Shown here piece by piece: positions 9,147 through 18,927 of a DNA stretch of 64,000 nt. Position numbers and translations under genes: made by a program. The stretch is from NCBI GenBank assembly GCA_019163375.1, contig JAFLKK010000007.1, positions 1 through 64,000 on the forward strand, in the 5' to 3' direction. The notes beneath the pieces are model-generated. The model saw nothing but the letters and a program-made list of their open reading frames with translations, searched no databases and was not told the DNA's origin. Each line of letters starts with the position of its first letter. The first letter of the stretch is position 1. The stretch comes from Paludibacter sp. Lineage in GTDB: Bacteria > Bacteroidota > Bacteroidia > Bacteroidales > Paludibacteraceae.

Positions 9147-9566
9147 TTGCACAAGGAAAATAAAAACAAGGCAATTCAGATAATCAACAAATTAAAAGAA
9201 TATTACAATTTAAAGAATGATGTTGATTTCGCAGAATATTTAGGAATTCCAAGTACTACTTTGTCTAGTTGGAAATCTAGAGATAGTATTGATTATGATT
9301 TGGTATACTCAAAATGCGTTGGAATAGACGCAAATTGGATACTGACGGGCGCCGGAAACATGTTAATTAGCACGCGTGAAAATTCCCAAAATTCGTTACT
9401 AAAGATGGAAGATAATATCAAAAATAAGTATATTTTACAGCTAGAGAATGAAAATAGAAGATTACTGGTAGATAATGAAAGGAAGCAAGAGCTAATAAAT
9501 CTCTTTATAAACGGCGATATAACGACATCGAAAAGAAAGAAACTTACAAAAAGAATGGTAATATAA
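9147..9566 (+). CDS. CI-repressor-like helix-turn-helix protein with coiled coil
   Basis: 139 residues. Residues about 8-70 resemble the Bacteroidota version of the phage CI repressor HTH domain (DFAEYLGIPSTTLSSWKSR, then CVGIDANWILTGAGNM). Residues about 85-125 are a charged heptad-like helix (LENENRRLLVDNERKQ), probably for dimerisation; there is no peptidase domain. No in-frame ATG or GTG lies near the N-terminus and a stop (TAA 9117) bounds the frame, so the start is probably the TTG at 9147, right after a T-tract. It stands alone on the plus strand, divergent from kinase 2. Such proteins usually regulate neighbouring or mobile genes; the target here is unknown. Confidence 0.8.
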   Translation: MHKENKNKAIQIINKLKEYYNLKNDVDFAEYLGIPSTTLSSWKSRDSIDYDLVYSKCVGIDANWILTGAGNMLISTRENSQNSLLKMEDNIKNKYILQLENENRRLLVDNERKQELINLFINGDITTSKRKKLTKRMVI

Positions 9567-9849
9567 GTATTACAAGATAAACATGATAATAAAACACCAC
9601 TAAATTAATACAAAAATTGCCGAATTTAACATACTTGATAGTTTCAAAAAAAACTTTAGCGCAAGTTGTAAACACAAAACTAATACGATAAATACTGTGT
9701 AATATTCAAAATGGAGTTAAAAAAAACGGAAAATCTTATTTGTATTTCTCAATTGAATGGTCTATAAAACTTTTACAACGGATTAAGAGTAAAAAAGAAT
9801 ATTTACTAACTAATATTAACTGTAATTCTTTAGGACATACAAAAAAAAT

Positions 9850-9889
9850 ATTGCTAAGAATATGAATTATTATTCACACTCTTAGCAAT
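9850..9889 (-). terminator. Hairpin with minus-strand T-tract
   Basis: Perfect 10-bp arms ATTGCTAAGA (9850-9859) and TCTTAGCAAT (9880-9889) with a 20-base loop. On the minus strand the stem is followed by a run of T (9849-9841). No gene on that strand ends here. Confidence 0.4.
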
Positions 9890-10974
9890 CGCGGGGAAAG
9901 AAAACAAAATCGTTGTATCTGGATTTGGGATTGGATAGCAGGGAAGCAAACCGATAAACAAATCAGTTCGAAAAATGGCTATGTGCACAGACTTAAAAGC
10001 GACATTTTGAATACTAATTAGATGCCTATCCCACTAGGGAAATTCGAACAAGCGAAAAGCTATATCTGTTGATAAATGGGACTTGCTTTGCCAGTAAGGT
10101 GTATTTGGTATTGAATCAGAATCACACAATATATCTTCTTAGCACTAAACAACAGTTAAATACAAAAATGTCTACCAAATTGAGCCAGTCGTGGTATTTG
10201 CAAGAGAGTCAAACCAGTACCAGATTAACTAATATAATCAAAGCTATTAAGTCTGTAATTTCTCAAATTATCACTCAAAACTGTATGATTGATACTCAAA
10301 GAAGAATGTCAATAAACTTATCTAGGTATACTCAAAGTCAAGAAGATCTAGAGTTGAGCTATATTATTCTAAAGTTTCATTTTGTATAAAATAGACTCCA
10401 TTGTACGCCCGAATTGTTGAACTACAACAATAGTATAATATACTTATTCAGACTTAGTGAATTTCAGAAGCGATAAAGGAGATACCAACACATATTGCAC
10501 TCAGAAACATCTGTATACAACTTACATTTCATTATTCACCCTCCTTTAGCTTCTTTTGTTTTCACAGTTACATACTGGCTATGAGTATTTCAAAACATAG
10601 ATTCTTGTAAAAGATAACTTTTGTCGGAACTAATCACATTGAGATTTTAGATTGCCCATAAAATTAAACAAATTCTTAATAACGGTTACTGTTTTTCGCA
10701 TTACGAAATTAAAAGACCTTTATAGAACAAAACACAACAATTAACCAACTACGTTTGATTATTTCATCTACTTTATATACATTTGTTCCTGAAATAATTG
10801 TCAGTCTTAAAGAAGACAGAAGGTGGAGGAAATTCAGGCCAAAAACTTGGGACTAATTCGTAACAGTAAAACATTCATCCACACTACTATATTGATTTAG
10901 AAGGGCAATTAGGGATAGGTTCACAGACCTTCCTCTCCGCAAAAAACATTGACATTAAGTACATTATAAATACG

Positions 10975-11012
10975 AGGGACTAAATAAGGAACTAAAATCT
11001 TGTTTAGTCCCT
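10975..11012 (+). terminator. Terminator-like hairpin
   Basis: Arms AGGGACTAAA (10975-10984) and TTTAGTCCCT (11003-11012) with an 18-base loop, followed by a weak T-rich stretch. No gene immediately upstream is recognised. Confidence 0.4.
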
Positions 11013-11124
11013 TGTATATTTTAAAACAGATCGCAAAATCCCCTAAATTCCCGCTGACTTTGCTCCTTCAGAACACATTACCAACAAACTGATTTTGAGA
11101 CAATAACAAAATAATAATCATACA

Positions 11125-11158
11125 TAGAAAAAGGCACAATCGCTTGTGCCTTTTTCTA
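11125..11158 (-). terminator. Strong bidirectional terminator after the GH43 gene
   Basis: Perfect 15-bp stem, TAGAAAAAGGCACAA (11125-11139) and TTGTGCCTTTTTCTA (11144-11158), loop TCGC. The A and T runs inside the stem make it functional in both directions. It lies about 120 bases past the stop codon of the minus-strand GH43 gene. Confidence 0.8.
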
Positions 11159-11279
11159 TATATGAAATAACATTACAGAATTCTATCTGCTCAAGCAAAT
11201 GAGATTACTCCATTGCTAAATAAACCATCATTGCAATCCTGCATTTCATATTTTCTTTAGCATTGCTGCTACAGTCATA

Positions 11280-13340
11280 TTATTCGGCTGGCGATAAGAC
11301 TACTTTGTAGGTTTTAACCACACCATTATAATCGCACTTAATCACAGCAGTACCTGTTTTCGAATCAGCCTGGGTAATTGCTATTTTTACAGCAGAATCG
11401 TTTGAAGAAGCTGTTACACTTGGTGTTACCGTAGCACTGCTCGGAACCTTGTAAGTCGTCTGATAAATATCATATCCGGCAATACCGTTGGCATTGGTGG
11501 ATCTAACAGGAGTTTCAGGTACAACTATTTCTTCTCCGTTTACCTTAATGCTTACAGTAGGAGCTATCGGACGAACAATTTTGTTCTTGGCCGAGCTGAA
11601 TCCCAGTCCGATTAAATCAAATAGACCGTCTTTGTCACCTCCTTCGGCTACAAGGTATACAGCATGTTTTTTGCCCAATTTGTCAACAATTGCCGACACG
11701 TCTATCGTGAATTTGGTAGTTTCCTGAACTGCATTTGCAGGTACTTCGATGACTCCGATTTTTTTACCTTTCCATGTAACATTGTCCCATGGACCATCTA
11801 TCCAAACATTCACTTTAAATGCATTTTTGGTTTTTGGCGTAAGGAAAAGGTTGAAAGCAGTTTTGTTTCCAGCTTTTACACCTTCGAATGCTTTCAGCCC
11901 TTTGGTATCTTTAGCAAGACCTCCAAAACCGAAGTACTTATATCCGACAATGTCCCCGTTTTTCACAGCAGTTACCGGCATATTGTTATCCCAGATATCC
12001 CACGAATCCTGTTGACTGCCAACATTTGACAAATAGCTGGCGTATCCTGCCGAATAGTATTGATAAGGGTCCAGACCATAGATATGGAAACCTTCCGAAG
12101 TTACTTCAGCTCCTGTATATTCTTTACCTTGACTATCTTTGGCAGTCCACATATTATCTTTTGCATAAGGGTCATATGCTCGGATAACAACTTTTCCTCC
12201 TTCTGCCACCGATTTCTTATCCCATTTAATAGCAACCGGAGCTACCATTGCCTGACGGGCAAATCCGAATCCTCTTGGTGGTCGGTGATAGAACACATAC
12301 CATTGGTCGTTAATCTGTTGAATGCTACCATGGGTATTGTGTCCGGCATTGGTTGTTTGAAGTTTGATTCCGTCCTCATTAAGTACAACACCACGTGAAT
12401 CTACAAGTACACCGCCACTTTTCCATGGACCTAATGGTGAATCGCCATAGGCATAACGCAAAGCAGAGTTAGATCTGCTTAGTCCATATTCAGGGCCTGA
12501 GTATCCACTATAAACCCAAATATATTTATTACCAATCTTACGAATAGAAGCGGCTTCGAAGAAGGCGAAGGAGGTAGCATCCTGACCTGGAAAAACATTA
12601 GTCTGAAAACGGTTGATCGCCTGGGTTCCCGGCTTAAGCGAGTACATTGTTTTCTGATCCAACTCACCTGCCGATGAGGTTTGGAATCCCCAGTAACCAT
12701 ACACTCTATATCCTGTATTAAAATCTGAATCTTTCTTGTTGGTAATATAATCAACAAGTATACCCGGATCAAATCCCAAAGTACTTCCCGGTGTTGTTCT
12801 GGTTCCGTCTTGTGTAACGTTGATAGGAGTAAAAGGTCCATCAGGACGATCGCCTTTACATACCATTGCTTCCCGGCCCCGTCCACGACTGTGAGGATAC
12901 AAGTAATACACCTTTTTCCCGTCTTTTCCTTTCACTTCAACAAGGTCGGGCGCATACATCACATCCCACTGTCCTTCGATTGGGTACGTGAAAATAGATC
13001 CATCATCGCGCCAGTTGGTCAAATCCTCTACTGGTGCAGACCAGGCTCTGATATCAGGGCCACAATAACTATTAAGTCTAAGATCGTGAGATCCTATGAT
13101 ATAGGCGCGGTATTTTCCGGGATTGTCTGGATCTTCAAAAACACGCGGCTCTCCATCAGGTAAATGCTCCCATAAGGGCAGATACGGATTACCCGCCAAA
13201 CGATGAGTGAATTTGGTTGTGGACTTGATTTTCTCAGACGAGCTGGTTTGCGCTTTTGATTCATTTACAGAAAACAAAAACATCGCTGTAAGTAATGACA
13301 TTACCAGCGTTTTTTTAAAACTAGAAAAGTGTCTTTTCAT
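11280..13340 (-). CDS. Secreted glycoside hydrolase family 43 protein with C-terminal accessory domains
   Basis: 686 residues with a signal peptide (residues 1-30, ending ESKAQ). Residues about 45-400 look like a GH43 five-bladed propeller: GEPRVFEDPDNPGKYRAYII at the first blade, MYAPDLVEV carrying the middle Asp, and FFEAASIRKIGNKYIW carrying the likely general-acid Glu. Residues about 410-600 (SEGFHIYGLDPYQYYSAG to DLIGLGFSS) look like a CBM6-type beta-sandwich. The last about 85 residues are an Ig-like or cadherin-like module. GH43 enzymes act on arabinan, xylan or arabinoxylan; the substrate cannot be fixed from sequence. It lies next to a sialate O-acetylesterase-family esterase, consistent with breakdown of a decorated plant polysaccharide. 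No T9SS C-terminal signal is obvious. Confidence 0.85.
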   Translation of the reverse strand: MKRHFSSFKKTLVMSLLTAMFLFSVNESKAQTSSSEKIKSTTKFTHRLAGNPYLPLWEHLPDGEPRVFEDPDNPGKYRAYIIGSHDLRLNSYCGPDIRAWSAPVEDLTNWRDDGSIFTYPIEGQWDVMYAPDLVEVKGKDGKKVYYLYPHSRGRGREAMVCKGDRPDGPFTPINVTQDGTRTTPGSTLGFDPGILVDYITNKKDSDFNTGYRVYGYWGFQTSSAGELDQKTMYSLKPGTQAINRFQTNVFPGQDATSFAFFEAASIRKIGNKYIWVYSGYSGPEYGLSRSNSALRYAYGDSPLGPWKSGGVLVDSRGVVLNEDGIKLQTTNAGHNTHGSIQQINDQWYVFYHRPPRGFGFARQAMVAPVAIKWDKKSVAEGGKVVIRAYDPYAKDNMWTAKDSQGKEYTGAEVTSEGFHIYGLDPYQYYSAGYASYLSNVGSQQDSWDIWDNNMPVTAVKNGDIVGYKYFGFGGLAKDTKGLKAFEGVKAGNKTAFNLFLTPKTKNAFKVNVWIDGPWDNVTWKGKKIGVIEVPANAVQETTKFTIDVSAIVDKLGKKHAVYLVAEGGDKDGLFDLIGLGFSSAKNKIVRPIAPTVSIKVNGEEIVVPETPVRSTNANGIAGYDIYQTTYKVPSSATVTPSVTASSNDSAVKIAITQADSKTGTAVIKCDYNGVVKTYKVVLSPAE

Positions 13341-13865
13341 TCTTGATTTTTTTATGTAATACTACTTATTAATTTTTTTTACTGTAGATGTCTCTTTTAT
13401 ATCCGGACACCGCTAATATTTTAGAAAAAAACTCACTCTAAAATATGAATTTATATAAAAATGAGTTGGATAGCCGATATTGAAACAAATTGCTGGTATG
13501 CTTTCGAACCAGTTTTAAAAGTGAATACCCCACCATCCCGCCGGACCTCTATTTAATTCTTTAGTGAATGGTAAAAACGAGCAAAACCATATATCCTTGA
13601 ATACAGGGGTTTGTGTTTTCATAAAATGGCATCAACCATTTATACTCGCCGCAAATCAAGCCAAAAAGAACACAGTTTTGAGACTCACTCGTAACCATTT
13701 ATTTGAATTTTTAAAAACGGGTCACAACAAACGTCCATTTGTGACACTTTCACCTTCACTCACCAGCCAGTCATGTTTATTGGTTTAGTGTTCAAAAAAC
13801 TGATATTCGTTTTCTAATGACGTAATTTTCTCGTACAGCGACGGTTAATACATTATAAGCCACTT
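13341..13865. other. Intergenic region between esterase and GH43 genes
   Basis: 525 bases in which no gene can be supported. A 74-codon plus-strand frame lacks coding character. The segment must contain the GH43 promoter but I cannot identify a good TTTG/TAnnTTTG pair. Confidence 0.4.
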
Positions 13866-15800
13866 TTATTTACTTGTAGAAAATGGTGTTGCAGGCAAAT
13901 TTTCCTTGTTCTTCAGATTTGCATAGGCCGGATTATCGTCCCAGCCATATCTTACGACTGTTGGATGAGTAACTTTCCTGCTCCATACTTTAACCTTATT
14001 TGTAGAAAGTACAACTGCATTTGCCCATTCAAATTTGCCATCAGAACCGGCAATTTGAAAACCATCCAGCAAACAATTAGTAAACAGCCCACTACCCACC
14101 GATTTAAAAGTAAGCACAATACTGTTATCCACAACTTCCATTGATTCGTACAGCGGGCCTGAACTGACTAGCGAATTGTCGCAATAAGCCACACGTGCAG
14201 CTTCCATACCCAGTCTTCGTGCCACTTCTTTTTTATTTAATGGATGAATATCATTCCATTCGCCAAGGTCGGTTGTAACAGCCATACCCGTATTGGTTAC
14301 TTCCAAAGTGCGTCTTTGTGCTTCACGTATATTTGCCATGCCACTTTCAACCGGTTGCTTATTCGGGATTCCTAAATTGGCTATCTGAGCAAATATAAAT
14401 GGCATATCCGGTTGATTGAACTTTGTTCGCCAACTGGTAATCAAATCTTTAAAAAGACCATGATATTCATCTTGCGACATTCCGGTGTTTGATTCTCCCT
14501 GATACCAGATAGTACCTTTCAGGCGGTAGCCGATGATCGGACTTGTCAGGCTGTTGTACAATCCGGAAGGACGAGTTCCATTACCACCTCCGGAACCTTT
14601 TGCCATTGGAGGTTTAATATTAGCACCGATATGAAAACTCCACTGACCGGTCAAGTCTATTTTTTGCGAACCGACACGAAGTTCATAGCTTTTATCCTCC
14701 ACAAATCCTCCTTTTCCACCGGGACAAATTACCCGCACCATCAATTTATTTTTTCCAGGTTTCAAAACCCCAACCGGAAGTTTGTAAATGCGGGGAGGAT
14801 ATTGGTAAGAAATTGTTCCTACAAATGTTCCGTTCAGAAAAGCAGAATCACTCTCAATAATACGCCCCAATCGAAGAACAGCGTCCGTTTTACTCACCAA
14901 TGAATCGGGCACATCAAACTCTTTATAAAACCACATAGAACCCATGCGCATGTCTACGCCTTTGTCGGACCAATAGCCGGGAAGAGAAATCTGAGACCAG
15001 TCGGAAGTATTTACATCATCTTTTGACCAACGTCCTAATCCGGGGTCATTTTTAGCAAGTTCGGCATTAAAATTAAAACGAACCGGGGTTGTCTCAGCAG
15101 TTCTGGTTGCACGAATAGAATCGGCTTTCGCTTTGGCTGCATTCCATTTATCAATATAAGATTTCATAAAATCTTCACTCACCCACGACTCAATGGCAGT
15201 ACCACCAATTGCATTATTGATAAGTCCGATTGGCACCTTGTATCTTTGATAAAGCTGATCGCCGAAAAAATAAGAAAGTGATGAGAAATTCAGTATATTC
15301 TCCTGAGTGGCAGGAAGCCATGTTCCTTCTTTAAAATCGTTTTGAGGAGTTTGTGAATCGGTACGAATCGTTGGTTTGAAATAACGTATATTGGTATTAT
15401 TCGTTTGCTCTATTTCATTTTGGTATAAATAAAGTACTCTGTAAACCATCAATTCCATATTAGACTGACCAGAACATAACCAAACATCGCCCATCAAAAT
15501 GTCTTTGACCTCTAGTTCATTCACCGTCATGGTATACGGACCACCTGCCGCAATGGACGGAAGTTCAACATTCCAGTTGCCTTGTTTATCAGCTTTGGCA
15601 CGGTACATTTTTCCGAGAAATTCAACTTTTACATTTTCGCTTGGGTCAGCCCAGCCCCATATTTTTAATGGTACGTCGCGCTGCAACACCATGCCGTTAC
15701 TTATCAGGCGAGGTAGTTTTATGGCGGCACTTGTATTCTTTGGAAATAGAAATAAAACTGCAATCAGAATTATTATGGACATTTTGTTAAACAACTTCAT
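13866..15800 (-). CDS. Secreted sialate O-acetylesterase-family (SASA) esterase
   Basis: 644 residues with a signal peptide (ending NTSAA). An SGNH-like hydrolase fold carries the nucleophile motif SGQSNME (about residue 114), the block WYQGESNTG and the Asp/His motif NDIHP near residue 545. An inserted beta-sandwich domain (about residues 250-390; WFYKEFDVPDSL, LRLGRIIESDSAFLNG) resembles the sugar-binding domain of GH2 enzymes, which is usual for this family. It removes O-acetyl groups from sialic acid or from polysaccharides such as xylan; the GH43 neighbour favours the second. It acts outside the cytoplasmic membrane. It is in the same direction as GH43 but 525 bases away, so probably transcribed separately. 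Confidence 0.88.
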   Translation of the reverse strand: MKLFNKMSIIILIAVLFLFPKNTSAAIKLPRLISNGMVLQRDVPLKIWGWADPSENVKVEFLGKMYRAKADKQGNWNVELPSIAAGGPYTMTVNELEVKDILMGDVWLCSGQSNMELMVYRVLYLYQNEIEQTNNTNIRYFKPTIRTDSQTPQNDFKEGTWLPATQENILNFSSLSYFFGDQLYQRYKVPIGLINNAIGGTAIESWVSEDFMKSYIDKWNAAKAKADSIRATRTAETTPVRFNFNAELAKNDPGLGRWSKDDVNTSDWSQISLPGYWSDKGVDMRMGSMWFYKEFDVPDSLVSKTDAVLRLGRIIESDSAFLNGTFVGTISYQYPPRIYKLPVGVLKPGKNKLMVRVICPGGKGGFVEDKSYELRVGSQKIDLTGQWSFHIGANIKPPMAKGSGGGNGTRPSGLYNSLTSPIIGYRLKGTIWYQGESNTGMSQDEYHGLFKDLITSWRTKFNQPDMPFIFAQIANLGIPNKQPVESGMANIREAQRRTLEVTNTGMAVTTDLGEWNDIHPLNKKEVARRLGMEAARVAYCDNSLVSSGPLYESMEVVDNSIVLTFKSVGSGLFTNCLLDGFQIAGSDGKFEWANAVVLSTNKVKVWSRKVTHPTVVRYGWDDNPAYANLKNKENLPATPFSTSK

Positions 15801-16670
15801 CTGTGCAATTCTGTTTTTTTGGTAATTTCACTTTCATGCGCCAGTAAATATCATGGCTTTAAAGTTCCTGTATTGATTACTATTTTTTGCTACTAAGCCC
15901 GGTTTTATTTACCGAATTTACTTTCGTGATTAAGATTCAACTTCAGCGGTTAAGAAAGTTCAAAAATAAGAAAAAATACAAGGGTTGACTTATAATTCTA
16001 GACTCTTATATTCAAAAAATAGACATATCTCAAAACATATCCCCCACCCTATGTTCTATATACACTTTTATATTAAGTACCGTATTTTTGCGACTCATAC
16101 ATTAACACAAAAAAAATCATTAAAACGTAGTTGTATAGCGAATAACAATTCATATCCATATGCTAATAATTTACTACTATTTTTAAAGAAGAATTCTCTT
16201 TTTTGTAGGTTTTAGGCATGACAAAATCGAGTTTCATTGATGAAATTGAAATAAAACAATTATGGAGAGGCACAAAACACAAAACTGATAAGCAATCTTT
16301 AAATATTACTTTTCAATGAATTAAAACTTATTAAATGAAGCTCAGCCGATATGAGATTATCAAACTTAGCCGCTACGCACGCCCTCTTTATAGGTGACAA
16401 CCGAAAAGTCAGAGAATCTACACCTTCAGTGAGCAGCAACCGAACCCCGAAACACTATCAGGTTAAAGCAAACTGAATAAGTTTAGTGACGCTGAAATCG
16501 TCGAAAGCATGTCAGCATCAACACAAATATCCGCAAAAAAAGAAAATGCACATACAACTGTCATTCTGTCACACAAAACTCATTGGCATTTTTTTTGCCT
16601 AAAGAACAATCTGTAAAACTAATTATACACCCGATATACATCGGGATAACCAATAAATTTTAAACGAAAA
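15801..16670. other. Divergent intergenic region before htpG
   Basis: 870 bases between the esterase and htpG genes. Short plus-strand frames (for example 15985-16215) have no coding character. The only structure I see is the small palindrome in the htpG leader (16630-16645). Confidence 0.4.
16630..16645 (+). promoter_or_regulatory. Small hairpin in the htpG leader
   Basis: CCCGAT-ATAC-ATCGGG: a 6-bp stem with a 4-base loop, ending 25 bases before the htpG ATG. It is not a CIRCE element. It could affect translation or mRNA stability; this is inference. Confidence 0.35.
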
Positions 16671-18731
16671 ATGGCAAAAGGAAACATCGGGGTTACGAGT
16701 GATAATATTTTCCCCGTTATCAAGAAATTTTTGTACAGCGATCACGAAATCTTCTTACGTGAATTAGTATCGAACGCAGTAGATGCCACTCAGAAGTTGA
16801 AAACATTAGCTGCTGTTGGCGAATACAAAGGCGAACTGGGCGACTTAACCGTACGTGTATCAGTAGACAAAGACAAAGGCACACTTACCATTTCCGACCG
16901 CGGTATTGGTATGACAGCCGAAGAAATTGAAAAGTACATCAACCAAATTGCATTCTCGGGCGCCGAAGAGTTTTTGGAAAAATACAAGAATGACGCTCAA
17001 GCCATTATCGGTCATTTCGGACTTGGTTTCTACTCATCATTTATGGTGTCGAAAGAAGTAGAAATATTTACACAATCACACAAAGAAGGCACTACCGCTC
17101 AACACTGGGCATGTGATGGAAGTCCGGTTTACGATCTGGAAGACACCATCAAAGCCGAACGCGGAACCGATATCGTATTACATATCGATGACGAAAACCT
17201 AGACTTCCTCGAAGAATCAAAAATTCAGGGCTTATTGACCAAATATTGCAAATTCCTTCCTATCGAAATTGCTTTTGGCAAGAAAAAAGAATGGAAAGAT
17301 GGCAAAAATGTGGAGACAGAAGAAGACAACATCATCAACAATACCAACCCGGCCTGGACGCGCAAACCTGCCGATTTGACAGACGAAGATTACAACAACT
17401 TCTATCACGAACTGAATCCAATGGGCGAAGATCCATTGTTCCACATTCACCTTAATGTCGACTATCCGTTTAACCTCACCGGTATTCTTTATTTCCCAAA
17501 AATCAAGAATAATATCGACATGCAACGCAATAAAATTCAATTGTATTGCAACCAGGTATATGTTACCGATCACGTAGAAAACATTGTGCCCGAATACCTT
17601 ACTTTATTGCACGGAGTAATCGACTCACCGGACATTCCGTTGAACGTATCGCGCAGTTACCTGCAAAGCGATGGCAACGTAAAGAAAATTTCAAGTCACA
17701 TTACCAAAAAAGTAGCCGACCGTCTGAACGAAATCTTCAAAGCCGATCGTACTGCCTTCGAAGAAAAATGGGATAACCTCAAACTTTTCATCCAATACGG
17801 AATGTTGAGCGACGAGAAATTCTACGAACGTGGCGAAAAATTTGCGTTGCTTAAAAATGTCGACAGCAAATACTTCACTTTCGAAGAATACAAAACCCTG
17901 GTGGGCGAAAACCAAAAAGACAAGAATGGCGACGTTATCTACCTTTACACCAATAACACCGACGAACAATTCAGCTACATCGAACACGCCAAAGAAAAAG
18001 GCTACGATGTATTGTTAATGGACGGACAATTGGACGTGCACGTAGTAAGTCAGTTGGAACAAAAATTCGAGAAAACACGCTTCGTACGTGTGGATAGCGA
18101 TGTGATTGACAAAATCATTCAAAAAGAGGATGTTGCACAAGTAGCCCTAAACAACGATCAACGTAACGCATTGGTAACTGTTTTCGAATCGCAAATTCCA
18201 GCTATCGAAAAAACCAACTTCATTGTTACTTTCGAACAATTGGCACCTAGCACCAACCCTGTTTTCGTTACACAAAACGAGTTTATGCGCCGTATGAAAG
18301 AAATGTCGGCACTGCAAGGCGGTGGTGGCATGATGAATTTCTACGGAGAAATGCCTGACAGCTATAATTTAGTGGTGAACACTGCTCATCCATTGGTAGA
18401 AAAACTGTTGAAAGACGAAGAAGACGCTTGCAACGTAAGCATCACTCCTATTGCCGCAGAACTTACCGAAGCAGAGAGCAAACGCACTCAACTAAAAGAT
18501 AGCCATAAAGACAAAAAAGACGAAGAAATTCCAACTGCTGAAAAAGCTGAATTGGAAGATTTGCAAAAACAAATCGATCAACTGACCGATAACAAAAAAG
18601 CAATTCTAAAATCGTTTGCGGCCGACAACAAACAAGTTCGTCAACTTATCGACTTGGCACTTTTAGCCAACAACATGCTTAAAGGCGAGGCATTGGCTAA
18701 ATTTGTAAAACGAAGCGTTGAACTTTTATAA
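16671..18731 (+). CDS. htpG: Molecular chaperone HtpG (Hsp90)
   Basis: 686 residues, cytoplasmic. The GHKL ATPase domain (about 1-220) shows LRELVSNAVDATQKL, SDRGIGMTAEEIEKYINQIA, FSGAEEF and the GHFGLGFYSSFMV lid/ATP loop. The middle domain carries the catalytic-Arg loop region (NVSRSYLQSDGNVKKISSHI) and is followed by a C-terminal dimerisation domain. A charged insertion (about residues 605-640, KDSHKDKKDEEIPTAEKAEL) and a slightly long length relative to Escherichia coli HtpG fit Bacteroidota homologues. ATP-driven folding and maturation of client proteins. Monocistronic: long upstream gap and a strong terminator downstream. No sigma-32-type or CIRCE element is visible. Confidence 0.97.
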   Translation: MAKGNIGVTSDNIFPVIKKFLYSDHEIFLRELVSNAVDATQKLKTLAAVGEYKGELGDLTVRVSVDKDKGTLTISDRGIGMTAEEIEKYINQIAFSGAEEFLEKYKNDAQAIIGHFGLGFYSSFMVSKEVEIFTQSHKEGTTAQHWACDGSPVYDLEDTIKAERGTDIVLHIDDENLDFLEESKIQGLLTKYCKFLPIEIAFGKKKEWKDGKNVETEEDNIINNTNPAWTRKPADLTDEDYNNFYHELNPMGEDPLFHIHLNVDYPFNLTGILYFPKIKNNIDMQRNKIQLYCNQVYVTDHVENIVPEYLTLLHGVIDSPDIPLNVSRSYLQSDGNVKKISSHITKKVADRLNEIFKADRTAFEEKWDNLKLFIQYGMLSDEKFYERGEKFALLKNVDSKYFTFEEYKTLVGENQKDKNGDVIYLYTNNTDEQFSYIEHAKEKGYDVLLMDGQLDVHVVSQLEQKFEKTRFVRVDSDVIDKIIQKEDVAQVALNNDQRNALVTVFESQIPAIEKTNFIVTFEQLAPSTNPVFVTQNEFMRRMKEMSALQGGGGMMNFYGEMPDSYNLVVNTAHPLVEKLLKDEEDACNVSITPIAAELTEAESKRTQLKDSHKDKKDEEIPTAEKAELEDLQKQIDQLTDNKKAILKSFAADNKQVRQLIDLALLANNMLKGEALAKFVKRSVELL

Positions 18732-18760
18732 TGCATAATTAAAATTTATAATTCACAATT

Positions 18761-18800
18761 ACTGGCGATAAGACCTTGAGTCTTATCGCCAGTTTTTTTT
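18761..18800 (+). terminator. Rho-independent terminator of htpG
   Basis: Perfect 14-bp stem, ACTGGCGATAAGAC (18761-18774) and GTCTTATCGCCAGT (18780-18793), loop CTTGA, followed by seven T. Just before it lies one copy of an AATT/GCATAATT-type dispersed repeat (18731-18760). Confidence 0.92.
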
Positions 18801-18919
18801 ATGCATCGCAGACGACAGTAACATTTCATCCAATGTTATCATTTATGAATAATTATTACAATAATATGTCATATCGTAACTTATTTCGCCAAATGCATTA
18901 AACTTTGAAACAAAATCCC

Positions 18920-18927
18920 TATTTTTG
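18920..18927 (+). promoter_or_regulatory. -7 promoter element overlapping the first possible start of the next gene
   Basis: TATTTTTG matches TAnnTTTG. Its last base is the G of the GTG at 18927, so a transcript from here would begin after that codon. This favours the TTG at 18963 as the real start of the chorismate mutase-like gene. Confidence 0.4.

Larger units (their letters stand above)
9567..11279. other. 1.7-kb region without a convincing gene, possible remnants
   Basis: There is no open frame with credible coding character on either strand. Remnant-like pieces are an open segment without ATG at 9866-10021 (includes WIWDWIAGKQTDKQISSKNG) and a 106-codon plus-strand frame at 10069-10389 rich in Ser, Thr, Gln and Ile that I cannot assign. 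Three hairpins are visible at 9850-9889, 10975-11012 and 11125-11158. The region may be the decayed end of the island. Confidence 0.5.

Noticed and set aside
10069-10389. Plus-strand 106-codon frame
   Set aside because: Low-complexity Ser/Thr/Gln/Ile composition, no motif, surrounded by non-coding sequence. It may be a remnant but cannot be called a gene.
12479-12886. 135-codon minus frame and several plus frames inside the GH43 gene
   Set aside because: They overlap a full-length gene with signal peptide and GH43 motifs in another frame.
13564-13788. 74-codon plus frame between the esterase and GH43 genes
   Set aside because: No recognisable motif and no promoter; atypical composition.
16630-16645. 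CIRCE heat-shock operator before htpG
   Set aside because: CIRCE is TTAGCACTC-N9-GAGTGCTAA; this palindrome is different and shorter.
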